Shown here one piece after another: positions 53,011 through 61,663 of a stretch of 64,000 nucleotides of DNA; positions within the stretch are counted from its first letter, which is position 1; the number at the start of each line of letters is the position of its first letter. The DNA comes from JANXPZ01 sp033853925 (GTDB taxonomy: Bacteria > Eisenbacteria > RBG-16-71-46), in assembly GCA_033853925.1 (NCBI GenBank), contig JAWOLC010000076.1, positions 15,325-79,324 on the forward strand, written 5' to 3'. The notes under the pieces were generated by a model. The model saw only the letters and a program-made list of their open reading frames with translations, was not told the origin of the DNA and did no database searches. A program made the position numbers and the translations under genes.

Positions 53011-53934
53011 GTGACGACGGGCGATCTGTTCGCCGGTTGGCCGGACGAGACGGGCCCCCGCCCCTACGCTCCTTCCGCCCGGATCGTGATCGGCACCTCG
53101 GGATACTCGTTCGCGGACTGGGTCGGTCCTTTCTACCCCCCGGGCACGCGCGCCGGCGACTTCCTCGCCTTCTACGCCCGCCGCTTCGGCGCCGTGGAGG
53201 TCAACTCCACGTACTATCGCGTGCCGCCCCCCCGCGTGCTCGAGCAGATGGAGAGGAAGACCCCCGCGGGATTCCGCTTCGTGGTCAAGGTGAATCAGGC
53301 GATGACCCACGAGCGAGCCGTGGAGCCCGCGCTGGTGCGCGCCTTCCTGGCGGCGCTGGAGCCGCTGAAGGCCGCGGGCAAGTACGACGGGCTGCTGGCG
53401 CAGTTCCCCTGGAGCTTTCGCCGGAACGCGGAGAACGAGGCGTACCTCGGCGCCCTGCGCGAGTCGTTGCCGGACGAGCCGCTGTTCGTCGAGTTCCGCC
53501 ACGCCTCCTGGGTGGAGCCGGGGCTGGAGGACGAGCTGCGTCGCCGGCGACTGGGGTTCTGCGCCGTGGACGAGCCTTCCCTCGAGGGTCTCATGCCGCC
53601 GGTCACCCTGCTCACCAGCGAGGACGCCTACGTGCGCTTCCACGGCCGGAACGCGCGCAACTGGTGGGGAAGGAGCGCCCCCGCCGCGCGGGCCGGCGAG
53701 GGCGAGCGGGGGCTCCCGGCCGGGCGATCGTCGCCTGCGGGGCGCGCCACCGGCGATCGCTACGACTACGATTACGCGGCCGAGGAGCTGAGGGAATGGG
53801 TGCAGCGGGTGCGCGAGCTGGCGGAGAAGGCCCGGCGCACCTACCTCTTCTTCAACAACTGCCACGCGGGCCAGGCGGCGCGCAGCGCGAAGCTCATGCA
53901 GGAGCTGCTGCGGCAGCAGAACCTGCCCGCCTGA
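53011..53934 (+). CDS. DUF72 (YecE-like) family protein
   Basis: The 307-residue TIM-barrel-like protein has DUF72 signatures: IGTSGYSFADWVGPFYPPG at the start, FGAVEVNSTYYRVPP, FVVKVNQAMTH, FVEFRHASW, and YLFFNNCHAGQA near the end. Residues ~228-255 are a Gly/Ala/Arg-rich insertion that is probably disordered. The function of the family is unknown; members often occur near DNA-repair genes. It starts (GTG) 46 bases after dinB in the same direction, so it may share the damage response. Confidence 0.85.
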   Translation: MTTGDLFAGWPDETGPRPYAPSARIVIGTSGYSFADWVGPFYPPGTRAGDFLAFYARRFGAVEVNSTYYRVPPPRVLEQMERKTPAGFRFVVKVNQAMTHERAVEPALVRAFLAALEPLKAAGKYDGLLAQFPWSFRRNAENEAYLGALRESLPDEPLFVEFRHASWVEPGLEDELRRRRLGFCAVDEPSLEGLMPPVTLLTSEDAYVRFHGRNARNWWGRSAPAARAGEGERGLPAGRSSPAGRATGDRYDYDYAAEELREWVQRVRELAEKARRTYLFFNNCHAGQAARSAKLMQELLRQQNLPA

Positions 53935-54178
53935 GGGATCGCCCGAGCCACTCCCGGTGTGGAGGAGCCAGCGAAGGGATCGCGTCCGGCAGGCCGTCGT
54001 GGGCGGGCGGTGCGGCGCGCCCTGGTCCTCGGCGCCGCGATGGTGGTGATGTCCCGTGCGCTTCCACGAGTACGCGGCCTTCCAGCTCACCTGGGGGCCC
54101 CAGCCGGACCAGTGAGGCGACGCCCGCCGGGAGCACCGCCGGCTCGGGCGGGCGCGCCCCGGGCGGGTCGGCGGGCCG

Positions 54179-55219
54179 CTATCGCGCGGTTCGGTCTCGC
54201 CCCTCCGTGCCGAGCGCCGGGTGGCGACCCTGGATGAACTCCTCGCATTCGCGCACCTCTTCGCAGCTCCCCAGCACGAGAGGCGTGCGGTCATGGAGCG
54301 TCACGGGCGTGATGTCCATGATCCGGCGCGCGCCGTCGCTGGCCGCGCCGCCGGCCTGCTCGGCGACGAAGGCGAGGGGGGCCGCCTCGTAGAGCACGCG
54401 CAGCTTGCCCTGCGGCTGCTTCCCGCTGGCGGGATAGAGATAGATCCCGCCGTAGAGCAGGTTGCGGTGGAAGTCGGCGACCAGCGAGCCCACGTAGCGC
54501 GCCGTGTACGGGCGCCCCGAGGCGGCGTCCTCTTCCTTGAGCCAGTCCACGTAGCGGCGCATGCCCGGGGACCACGTGGCGTAGTTGCCCTCGTTCACGC
54601 TGTAGATGTGGCCGCGCGTGGGCGTGTGGATGTCGGGGTGCGAGAGGAGGAACTCGCCGATGCTGGGCTCGTAGGTGAAGCCGTGCACACCGTCACCGGT
54701 CGTGTACACGAGCATCGTGCTCGAGCCGTACATGACGTAGCCGGCCGCGAGCTGGCGGTAGCCCGGCTGCAGGCAGTCCTGCAGCGTGCCGCTGCCCTTG
54801 CGGCTGACCCGGGGCAGGATCGAGAAGATCGTCCCGATGTTGACGTTGGCGTTGATGTTCGAGGAGCCGTCGAGGGGATCGAAGTTGACGACGTACTTGC
54901 CGTAGCGCTGGCCCTGCGGGACCGGGATGATCCCCTCGTCCTCCTCGGAGGCGAGCACGGCGAGCTGGCCGGTCGAGCCGAGCAGGCGGTGCAGGGTCTC
55001 GTGGGCGTAGACGTCGAGCCGCTGCACCTTCTCGCCGTAGACGTTCTCGTCTCCGGTGTCGCCCAGGATGTCGACCAGCCCCGCGCGGATGACCAGGTTG
55101 TTGATCATCTTCGCCGCCAGCGCGATCTCCATCAGCAGCCCCGTGAACTCTCCCGAGGCCTCGGGGTGCTGGTACTCCCGCTGGAGGATGAACTGCGACA
55201 GGGTCAGCGCGCGCGGCAC
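54179..55219 (-). CDS. fbp: Class I fructose-1,6-bisphosphatase
   Basis: The 346-residue protein has the metal/phosphate motif DPLDGSSNI (from residue 114), GTIFSILPR, an AAGYVMYGSSTMLV segment and the substrate-site GGIYLYPA, as in class I FBPases. It hydrolyses fructose 1,6-bisphosphate to fructose 6-phosphate in gluconeogenesis. The GTG start at 55219 has AGGAG 5 bases upstream, just after the aldolase stop. The aldolase gene upstream makes its substrate, so the two form a gluconeogenic pair. Confidence 0.94.
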   Translation of the reverse strand: MPRALTLSQFILQREYQHPEASGEFTGLLMEIALAAKMINNLVIRAGLVDILGDTGDENVYGEKVQRLDVYAHETLHRLLGSTGQLAVLASEEDEGIIPVPQGQRYGKYVVNFDPLDGSSNINANVNIGTIFSILPRVSRKGSGTLQDCLQPGYRQLAAGYVMYGSSTMLVYTTGDGVHGFTYEPSIGEFLLSHPDIHTPTRGHIYSVNEGNYATWSPGMRRYVDWLKEEDAASGRPYTARYVGSLVADFHRNLLYGGIYLYPASGKQPQGKLRVLYEAAPLAFVAEQAGGAASDGARRIMDITPVTLHDRTPLVLGSCEEVRECEEFIQGRHPALGTEGRDRTAR

Positions 55220-55227
55220 GGCGGCTC

Positions 55228-56616
55228 CTAGTCGGCCAGGCCCGAGACGTCCTCGTGTGCCCGTCCGGCCTGGGCCGAAAGCACGGGATACGAGCCGGGC
55301 ACGAACGGGGCGTAGGTCGCCGTCAGCTTGGCCGTGCCCGTCACCTGCAGCTTCTGCAGGAGGAAGCGGAACTTGTCCTCGAGCGCCCGCCCGATCTCGG
55401 TGCGCACGGGCCCGGGCAGGCTCCACAGCTCGCGCTTGAAGAGCCCGAGGGCCTTCTTGCGCGTCTTGTAGAAGAACTGCTCGTCGGTGTCGCCGGCCTT
55501 GCGCTCGTCGGCGGCCGCCGTGCGCAGGCGCTCGTACACGGCGCGCTTGAGATCCTCGGGGAAGATCGGGTGGTCGTAGAGCATGTTCTGGAACTCGGTG
55601 GCCAGGTGGATCTCCACGGCGCCCAGCCTGGGGAAGCGGTCGAACAGCTCGGCGGGGAGCGTCGAGGCGCCGTGCTGCACCACGCCGCCGAGGCCGTAGC
55701 GCTCGACCGCCAGGCGCGAGAGTCGCTCGATCGCCCCGAAATCCACCTTGACCTGGGCCACGGTGCCGTCCGGCAGGGGGACACCGCCGTGGGACGTGCC
55801 CGTCTGGATCGAGATCTTGTTGATGCCCGCCGCGCCCCGCGCGTCCCGGGCGAGCGCCGCGCCGTAGACCGTCATGAACGCGGTCAGCTCCTCGGCCGTG
55901 GAGTTGTGGCCGCCCACCTCGCCGATCTCGCCCCCGACCGAGATGGTCACGCCCTGGGGCTCGCGGCTCCGGATGAAGGCGGTCAGCTCGGCGCAGAGGC
56001 CGCCGTTCAGCTCCTGCTGGGCCTCCAGGCTCGGCTTGGCCAGGTCCACGAGGGTCGAGGTGTCGATGTCGATGTTGTAGAAGCCGGCGGTGACCGCCTG
56101 CGTGGTGATGTCGCGCACCGCTCGGACCTCGGCCTGGGCGTCGGCCGCGTAGCGCTTGGCGTTGACCTGGAAGTGGTCGCCCTGGATGAACAAGGGACCC
56201 TTGCAGCCCTCGCGCAGCGCGGCGGCGATCATGACGAAGGCGTACTCGGCGGGAGACTGGTCGGTGTAGCTCGACTCCGAGCGGGCGATCTCGCAGATCA
56301 CGGCGCCGGCGTCGAGCGCCTTGCGGGCCCGCATCAGGGCCCGAGCCGTGTCGTAGGCCAGCCCGCGCACGTTGATGGCGGGCACGGTGAAGTTCGCGGG
56401 GATCTCGCGGCGGCCGCGCGCCGAGTAGAGGCCGTGGATGGAGGCGGGGTAGATGCCCGCCGCGCGGGCCTGCTCCAGCACGGCGGCGCGCGCCTGATCG
56501 CGCACCTCGCCGCCGCCGAAGACGCCGGTCCAGACGAGCCGGTCGAGGGCGTCGGGGTTCCCGAGGGGGAGGGCGGCGGCGGCGTGGCGGACTTCTTCGG
56601 GGCTCTTGAGTTCCAT
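55228..56616 (-). CDS. Class II fructose-bisphosphate aldolase (long form)
   Basis: The 462-residue protein is longer than the ~340-residue textbook class II enzyme. It has zinc-ligand regions FIQGDHFQVN, GGEIGEVGGHNS and VVQHGAST, and a phosphate-binding GINKISIQTGTSHGG segment, and fits long class II fructose-bisphosphate aldolases of several deep-branching phyla. It interconverts triose phosphates and fructose 1,6-bisphosphate. ATG 56616 is preferred over the longer frame because AGGAGA lies about 12 bases upstream and the family begins near SPEEVR. It is cotranscribed with fbp; the exact substrate range is inferred. Confidence 0.82.
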   Translation of the reverse strand: MELKSPEEVRHAAAALPLGNPDALDRLVWTGVFGGGEVRDQARAAVLEQARAAGIYPASIHGLYSARGRREIPANFTVPAINVRGLAYDTARALMRARKALDAGAVICEIARSESSYTDQSPAEYAFVMIAAALREGCKGPLFIQGDHFQVNAKRYAADAQAEVRAVRDITTQAVTAGFYNIDIDTSTLVDLAKPSLEAQQELNGGLCAELTAFIRSREPQGVTISVGGEIGEVGGHNSTAEELTAFMTVYGAALARDARGAAGINKISIQTGTSHGGVPLPDGTVAQVKVDFGAIERLSRLAVERYGLGGVVQHGASTLPAELFDRFPRLGAVEIHLATEFQNMLYDHPIFPEDLKRAVYERLRTAAADERKAGDTDEQFFYKTRKKALGLFKRELWSLPGPVRTEIGRALEDKFRFLLQKLQVTGTAKLTATYAPFVPGSYPVLSAQAGRAHEDVSGLAD

Positions 56617-56818
56617 GGGGCTTCGGGTCTCCTGGAGGGTCCGGGGCGGGCGGACGACGGCGGCCGCCGCGCGCCGGGAAAGGGGCATGGCTCACGAACG
56701 GGGCGCAGTATAGCCCGCGCCCGGGGAGGCGAGAAGAGACCGAGGAGCGCCGTGCCGCGCGACGCCGTGATCAGGGGGCAGACTGCGTCCGCAGCAGCGG
56801 GACCATGAACAGACCGGG

Positions 56819-58075
56819 CTACGGGGCGCTGGCGCCCAGGAGGGTCAGACCCTCGCGCAGGGTGCGCAGCTCCGCATAGCGCGCCGGATCGAACGAAACG
56901 ATGCCCGGCGCCTCCTTGAACTGCAGCAGGGCCGCCAGATCGAGCGTGCAGCCCGGGGCCAGCCCCAGGCCGTGGCCGGTGAAGCCGGCGCAGATCGCCA
57001 GGTGGTGCGCGGCGTCGAGCCAACCCACGAAGGGGCGGCCGTCGCGGGCGAACCCCATGGTCCCGGCCCAGCGCCGCTCCACCACGGCGCCACCCGGGAC
57101 GAGCGCGTGCAGGCCCGACTCGATGCCGCCCTGCACCGTCGCCGTCACGTTCACGTCGTAGCCGGCCTCGGCGTCCCGGTCGATCTCCCGCCAGCCGCCG
57201 ATCAGCAGCCGTCCGTCGGCGGTCTGCCGCCAATAGCGGTAGCCGAAGTGCGCATAGGCCGGACGCGCGGCCACGACCTGCTTGAGCGGGACGGTGGCCA
57301 GCATCTGCCCGCGGTGCGGCTGGATGAGGGATTGCAGGGCCGGCACGAGCAGGGGCGCGTAGGCGTTCACGCACAGCACCAGGATGCGCGCCCGCACGAG
57401 CCCGGCGTCGCACCGCACCTCCCAGTTGCCGGCCTGCCACCGCGCCCCGGTGAGGCGCGAGCCCTCGTGGATGCGCGCGCCCTTGTCGGCCGCCTGCCGC
57501 GCGAGGCCCCGCACGAAGGCGACGGGATCCAGCTCGCCGTCCTCGGAGGTGCGGAAGGCGGCGGTGAAGTGCTCGGCCGCGTACGGCGGCACCGCGTCGG
57601 AGAGCGGCACCTCCTCCAGGGGGAAGCCGTCGGCGCGCATGAGCGGGAGGGAGGCGCGGATCGCCTCTGCTTCCTCCTCGTCGGCGGCGAGCCGGTGGCT
57701 GCCCGAGGCCCGGTAGGCGCAGGCGAGCGGCAGGCTCTCCACCAGGCGGCGCACGCGTTCGTGGCTGCGGCGCCCCATCTCGAGCATGGCCCGCGCGCCC
57801 GCCCGGCCCCAGAGCGCGATCATCTCCTGGTATGGCTCGGCCGGGGCGGCCAGCACGAGTCCGGCGCTGCGTCCCGTGGCGCCGCTCGCGAGCCGACCGG
57901 GCTCGAGCAGGCCCACCAGCGCATCCTGCTCGGCCAGCGTCCAGGCCAGCGTCACCCCGCTGATGCCGCCGCCCGCGACGAGGACTTCGACCTCGGCCTC
58001 GCCGGTCAGGGGAGGAAACTCCGGGGCGGGCTCGGCCCACCACGGGGATTCGCGCGGCTCCGCGGGCTCGAACAT
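56819..58075 (-). CDS. FAD-dependent amino acid/amine oxidase-like protein (DAO family)
   Basis: The 418-residue protein has an FAD-binding Rossmann motif VLVAGGGISGVTLAW near residue 25, a second FAD region (VRARILVLCVNAYAPLL) and the C-terminal GTMGFARDGRPFVGWL / GFTGHGLGLAPG segments typical of DAO-family oxidases such as glycine oxidase, DadA and gamma-glutamylputrescine oxidase. Substrate unknown. The N-terminus MFEPAEPRESPWW with SPWW resembles PuuB-like enzymes. It is divergent from xdhC; a weak minus-strand promoter (TTGCGG 58113-58108, 17, CAGAAT 58090-58085) would give almost no leader. Confidence 0.75.
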   Translation of the reverse strand: MFEPAEPRESPWWAEPAPEFPPLTGEAEVEVLVAGGGISGVTLAWTLAEQDALVGLLEPGRLASGATGRSAGLVLAAPAEPYQEMIALWGRAGARAMLEMGRRSHERVRRLVESLPLACAYRASGSHRLAADEEEAEAIRASLPLMRADGFPLEEVPLSDAVPPYAAEHFTAAFRTSEDGELDPVAFVRGLARQAADKGARIHEGSRLTGARWQAGNWEVRCDAGLVRARILVLCVNAYAPLLVPALQSLIQPHRGQMLATVPLKQVVAARPAYAHFGYRYWRQTADGRLLIGGWREIDRDAEAGYDVNVTATVQGGIESGLHALVPGGAVVERRWAGTMGFARDGRPFVGWLDAAHHLAICAGFTGHGLGLAPGCTLDLAALLQFKEAPGIVSFDPARYAELRTLREGLTLLGASAP

Positions 58076-58122
58076 GGTCTCGACATTCTGCCTCGCGGGC
58101 ACGGCGACCGCAAGGGCAGCGG

Positions 58123-58151
58123 TTGACACCCGCAGGGCGAGCCGCTTCAAT
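58123..58151 (+). promoter_or_regulatory. Sigma-70-like promoter for xdhC
   Basis: TTGACA (58123-58128), a 17-base spacer and TTCAAT (58146-58151), followed 27 bases after the predicted start point by the xdhC GTG with GGGAGG ahead of it. Good -35, four of six bases in the -10. Confidence 0.6.
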
Positions 58152-58184
58152 CGCCCCGACGTGCCGCATGGTCCGGGAGGGTGA

Positions 58185-59123
58185 GTGATCGACGAGCCGA
58201 GGGAGCCGTTGCCCGAGCCCGAGGGCGTGCCGGCGGTGGGCGCCGACGCCGAAGTGGGCCCGGCGACGGACGAGGACCGGGTCTGGGCCACGCTCGCGCG
58301 CTGGCGCGCCGAGCGGAGGCGCTTCGCCCTGCTCACCGTCGTCGAGGCGCGTGGCTTCACGCCGCGCAAGCCGGGGGCGCACATGCTCGTCTCGCCCGAG
58401 GGCGAGTGCGTGGGCACGGTGGGGGGCGGGGCCATCGAGCAGGCGGCTCTCGAGCGCGCGCGCGAGGTCCTGGCCCGGGGCGGCTCGGCGCTGCTCCAGC
58501 ACCACCTCACCCGCGACCTCGGCATGTGCTGCGGAGGCGAGATGAGCATCTTCGTCGAAGCGGTGGAGCCCAAGCCCCGGCTGTTCGTCTTCGGGGCGGG
58601 TTACATCGGCAAGCCGCTGGCGGCGATGGCCGGCGCCTGCGGGTTCGAGGTGACCGTGGTGGACGGGAGGCCCGAGTGGGCCGTCGCCGAGCGGTTCCCC
58701 GGGGCCGGCGTGCACTGCCAGGAGCCCGAGGACGCCGCGCGGGCGCTGGATCTCCGCCCCGGCGATTACGCCTGCGTGGTCACGCACGACCACGCGCTCG
58801 ACCACCGGATCGTGCAGGTCCTGCTCAAGCGGCCACTCAAGTTCCTGGGCATGATCGGCAGCCTGCCGAAGCAGCGCAAATTCGCGCTGCGCCTGCGGGC
58901 GCGAGGGTACAGCGACGAGGAGATCGTCCGCCTGCACACGCCGCTCGGCTTGAGCATCGGGGCCGCCACGCCGGAGGAGATCGCGGTGAGCGTGGTCGCC
59001 CAGCTCGTGGCCGTGCGGCGCGGGGCGGCGATCGCGCCGGGCTGGTTGCCGGGGCCCGGAGCGGGACGGGCCGAGGAGAACGAGCCTGAGACGGTGGATC
59101 CCACGGAGGTGGAACGTCCATGA
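58185..59123 (+). CDS. XdhC/CoxI-family molybdenum-hydroxylase maturation protein
   Basis: The 312-residue protein has an acidic N-terminal extension. The XdhC/CoxI domain follows (GFTPRKPGAHMLV, GTVGGGAIEQ, DLGMCCGGEM with a Cys pair at 115-116), then a C-terminal Rossmann domain (FVFGAGYIGKPLA) and the conserved VTHDHALD and KFLGMIGS segments. XdhC proteins bind molybdopterin cofactor, promote its sulfuration and insert it into xanthine dehydrogenase-like enzymes. No hydroxylase gene is in the window. The next gene, a MobA-like transferase, overlaps by 4 bases, the usual partnership. Confidence 0.88.
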   Translation: MIDEPREPLPEPEGVPAVGADAEVGPATDEDRVWATLARWRAERRRFALLTVVEARGFTPRKPGAHMLVSPEGECVGTVGGGAIEQAALERAREVLARGGSALLQHHLTRDLGMCCGGEMSIFVEAVEPKPRLFVFGAGYIGKPLAAMAGACGFEVTVVDGRPEWAVAERFPGAGVHCQEPEDAARALDLRPGDYACVVTHDHALDHRIVQVLLKRPLKFLGMIGSLPKQRKFALRLRARGYSDEEIVRLHTPLGLSIGAATPEEIAVSVVAQLVAVRRGAAIAPGWLPGPGAGRAEENEPETVDPTEVERP

Positions 59124-59803
59124 TGATCGGGGTGCTGCTGGCTGCCGGCGCTTCGACGCGGATGGGCCGCGCCAAGGCGCTCGTGAAGTCGGGGTCGGAG
59201 AGCTTCGTCGCGCACGGCATCCGCAACCTCTGGTGCGCGTGCGACACCGTCGTGGTCGTGCTGGGAGGGGAGGCCGGCCGCGTGCGCGAGCGCACGGAGG
59301 AGGAGTTCGTGCGCCTCGTGGAGACGGGCTGCTTCGATCGCGAGCTGCGCACGGCCCGTGCCCACCGCGCCCAGCGGCTGGAGGTCCGCTTCGCCGTGAA
59401 CCGCGAGTGGAAGAAGGGCATGTACTCCTCGGCCCGGACCGGCCTGGCCGCGGCGCTCCGGCTCCGGCCGCAGGCCGTGGTCGTGCTGCCGGTGGACCAT
59501 CCCTTCCTGCGGCCCGGCACGGTCCTGGACCTGGCCACGGTGATGGCCCAGGCGCTGCAGGCGGCGAAGAGCCGCAAGGGCGGGCGTGGCGCGGGGAGCG
59601 CCTTCTCGTACGCGCTCGTGCCCCGGTATCGGCGTCACCGCGGCCATCCGGTCGCGCTCTCGGCCGGCTTGGCGCGGGCGATCGCCGGCGATCGCGGCGC
59701 CGAGAGCTTGAGCGACGCCGTGCGACGGAACGCGCGGCTGGTGGGCTACCTGGACGTGCGGGACCCCGGCGTCACGCGCAACGTGAACCGGCCGGGAGAC
59801 TGA
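59120..59803 (+). CDS. MobA/MocA-like nucleotidyltransferase
   Basis: The 227-residue protein begins LLAAGASTRMGRAKALV, the NTP-binding signature of the MobA/MocA superfamily. It has a central VVVLPVDHPFLRP motif (Asp for metal binding) and a GHPVAL segment. With xdhC next door it is likely the CTP:molybdopterin cytidylyltransferase that makes the MCD cofactor of xanthine/CO dehydrogenase-type enzymes. The stretch 60-95 (RERTEEEFVRLVETG) is longer than in short MocA proteins. Specificity for CTP over GTP is inferred only from context. Confidence 0.75.
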   Translation: MMIGVLLAAGASTRMGRAKALVKSGSESFVAHGIRNLWCACDTVVVVLGGEAGRVRERTEEEFVRLVETGCFDRELRTARAHRAQRLEVRFAVNREWKKGMYSSARTGLAAALRLRPQAVVVLPVDHPFLRPGTVLDLATVMAQALQAAKSRKGGRGAGSAFSYALVPRYRRHRGHPVALSAGLARAIAGDRGAESLSDAVRRNARLVGYLDVRDPGVTRNVNRPGD

Positions 59804-59822
59804 TCCCGCCCGCGGAGAGCCC

Positions 59823-60377
59823 GTGAGCCAGCGTCCCCTCGTCGCGGTCTTCGGCAGCAGCACGATCCGCCCGGGCAGCCCCGCCTACGCCGAGGCGCTC
59901 GAGCTGGGCCGGCGCCTGGCCGAAGCGGGTGCCGATGTCATCACCGGCGGCTACGGCGGGGCCATGGAGGCCTGCTCGCGAGGCGCCCGCGAGGCGGGCG
60001 GGCACGTGGTCGGGGTGACGGTCGAGATCTTCGAGCGGCGCGGCCCCGTCAACCGCTGGGTGGCCGAGCGGGTCCACACGCCCGACCTGTTCGAGCGCTT
60101 GAAGCACATCATCGGCCGGGCCGACGGCTTCGTGGCGGTCTCGGGCAGCGTCGGCACGCTCACCGAGGTGCTGCTCACCTGGACGCTCCTGAGCGTGAGC
60201 GCCCGGCCGCAGGCACCGCTCGTGCTCCTCGGCCGTCCCTGGGCGAGCTGGCTCGAGGCCCACCATCACCCCGACCTCGTGTTGCCTCACCTGTTCACGT
60301 ACGTGCGCACGGCCGAGACTCCGGCGCAGGCGGTGTGGCTGGTGCTCGACGGCGCTCCGGCCCGGCCTCCGGGCTGA
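59823..60377 (+). CDS. LOG-family (Rossmann) nucleotide hydrolase-like protein
   Basis: The 184-residue protein has VAVFGSSTIRPGSPAY at the start, VITGGYGGAMEA, and the family motif in the variant SGSVGTLTEV (usually PGGxGTxxE). LOG proteins hydrolyse cytokinin-type or other nucleoside 5'-monophosphates to base and ribose 5-phosphate; in bacteria many act in purine turnover. The first residues of the motif are replaced, so activity is uncertain. It starts with GTG 19 bases after the MobA-like gene and may belong to the same transcript. Confidence 0.78.
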   Translation: MSQRPLVAVFGSSTIRPGSPAYAEALELGRRLAEAGADVITGGYGGAMEACSRGAREAGGHVVGVTVEIFERRGPVNRWVAERVHTPDLFERLKHIIGRADGFVAVSGSVGTLTEVLLTWTLLSVSARPQAPLVLLGRPWASWLEAHHHPDLVLPHLFTYVRTAETPAQAVWLVLDGAPARPPG

Positions 60378-60408
60378 GCCGGAGCCACGCGGCCCCGCGG
60401 AGATCCCG

Positions 60409-61611
60409 ATGTCCCCGACCGGCGTCACCTCCGACCCGCTCCTGGCCTGGCGCCCGGAGTTTCCCACGGTGGAGGCCACCCTCCACTTCGCCTCCCACAC
60501 CCTGGGGGCCATGCCGCGCGGGGTGGAGTCGGCGCTGCGCCGCTATGCGCACCTGTGGATGGCCCGCGGCATCCGCGCCTGGGAGGACGAGTGGTTCCGC
60601 CTGCCCCTCGAGACGGCCGACGTGCTGGCCTCGATCCTCGGCGCGGACCCGGGGACCGTGACCATGGTCGAGAACGTGACCGTGGCCCAGGCCATCGCCC
60701 TCTCGGGCGTGGACTTCTCGGGCCCGCGCCGGCGGCTGGTGTGCACCGACGAGGACTTTCCGTCGGTCCTCTACCTCTACGAGGGGCTCGCCCGCCGGGG
60801 CGCCGAGATCGTGCGCATCCGGGCGCGGCCGGCACCCGGCGAGCCGGCCGGCGCGGCGGCGCACCACATCGACGTCGCCGACGTGGTCGCGGCGGTCGAC
60901 GAGCGCACGGCGGTGGTGGCCCTCTCGCACGTGCTCTTTCGCACGGCCGAGCAGCTCGATCTCGGGCCCGTCCTGCGCCGGGCTCGGGAATGCGGGGCGC
61001 TGGCGCTCGTGGATGCCTATCAATCGGTGGGCACGGTGCCGGTGGACGTGCGGGCGCTGGACGTGGACCTGATGACCGGCGGCTCGGTGAAGTGGCTGTG
61101 CGGCGGCCCCGGGGCGGGGTGGCTGTACGCGAGTCCGCGGGTGCGCGAGCGGCTGGAGCCGGCCGTGACGGGATGGTTCGCGCACGCGGAGCCGTTCGCC
61201 TTCGATCCGGGGCCGCTGCGCCGCGACCCCGGGCCGCGGCGCTTCTACACCGGCACGACGGCGATCCCGGCGTACGCGGCGGCGCGGCCCGGGTACGAGA
61301 TCGTGGCCCGCATCGGCGTCGGCCGCATTCGCGAGAAGTCCCTGCGCCAGACGAGCCGGTTGATGGCGCTGGCGGACGAGTACGGTTTCCGGGTCGTCTC
61401 GCCGCGGGCGCCGGAGCGCCGCGGCGGGACGGTCTGCCTGGACGTGCCGCGGGCCGCGGAGGTCTGCGCCGCTCTGCTGGCGGGCGACGTGCTGCTCGAC
61501 CACCGGCCGGGCGTGGGGCTCAGGCTCGCCCCGCACTTCTACACGCGGGACGACGAGGTCGAGAGGGTGATGCGCCGCGTGCGCGACGAGGTCCGGCGGC
61601 TGGGGGGCTGA
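60409..61611 (+). CDS. Class V aminotransferase-fold PLP enzyme (kynureninase-like)
   Basis: The 400-residue protein has the fold-type I core: NVTVAQAIALSG, SHVLFRTAEQLDL, LVDAYQSVGTVPVDV (Asp binding the pyridine nitrogen) and a probable PLP Lys in TGGSVKWLCGGPG. The VDAYQSVG and SVKWLCGGPG pairing resembles kynureninase and isopenicillin-epimerase-like proteins. No tryptophan-degradation genes surround it, so the substrate is unknown. It follows the LOG gene by 31 bases. GGAG precedes the ATG. Confidence 0.72.
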   Translation: MSPTGVTSDPLLAWRPEFPTVEATLHFASHTLGAMPRGVESALRRYAHLWMARGIRAWEDEWFRLPLETADVLASILGADPGTVTMVENVTVAQAIALSGVDFSGPRRRLVCTDEDFPSVLYLYEGLARRGAEIVRIRARPAPGEPAGAAAHHIDVADVVAAVDERTAVVALSHVLFRTAEQLDLGPVLRRARECGALALVDAYQSVGTVPVDVRALDVDLMTGGSVKWLCGGPGAGWLYASPRVRERLEPAVTGWFAHAEPFAFDPGPLRRDPGPRRFYTGTTAIPAYAAARPGYEIVARIGVGRIREKSLRQTSRLMALADEYGFRVVSPRAPERRGGTVCLDVPRAAEVCAALLAGDVLLDHRPGVGLRLAPHFYTRDDEVERVMRRVRDEVRRLGG

Positions 61612-61663
61612 GCGCCCGCGCGGCCGGCGGCGGGCCGGAGAGCCACGAGAGGGGAGGTCCTTC

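Noticed and set aside
53935..54178. Inverted repeat and short frames between the DUF72 gene and fbp
   Set aside because: The 8-bp arms (54122-54129 and 54169-54176) are 39 bases apart in GC-rich sequence, and the short frames have no ribosome site; nothing firm can be called.
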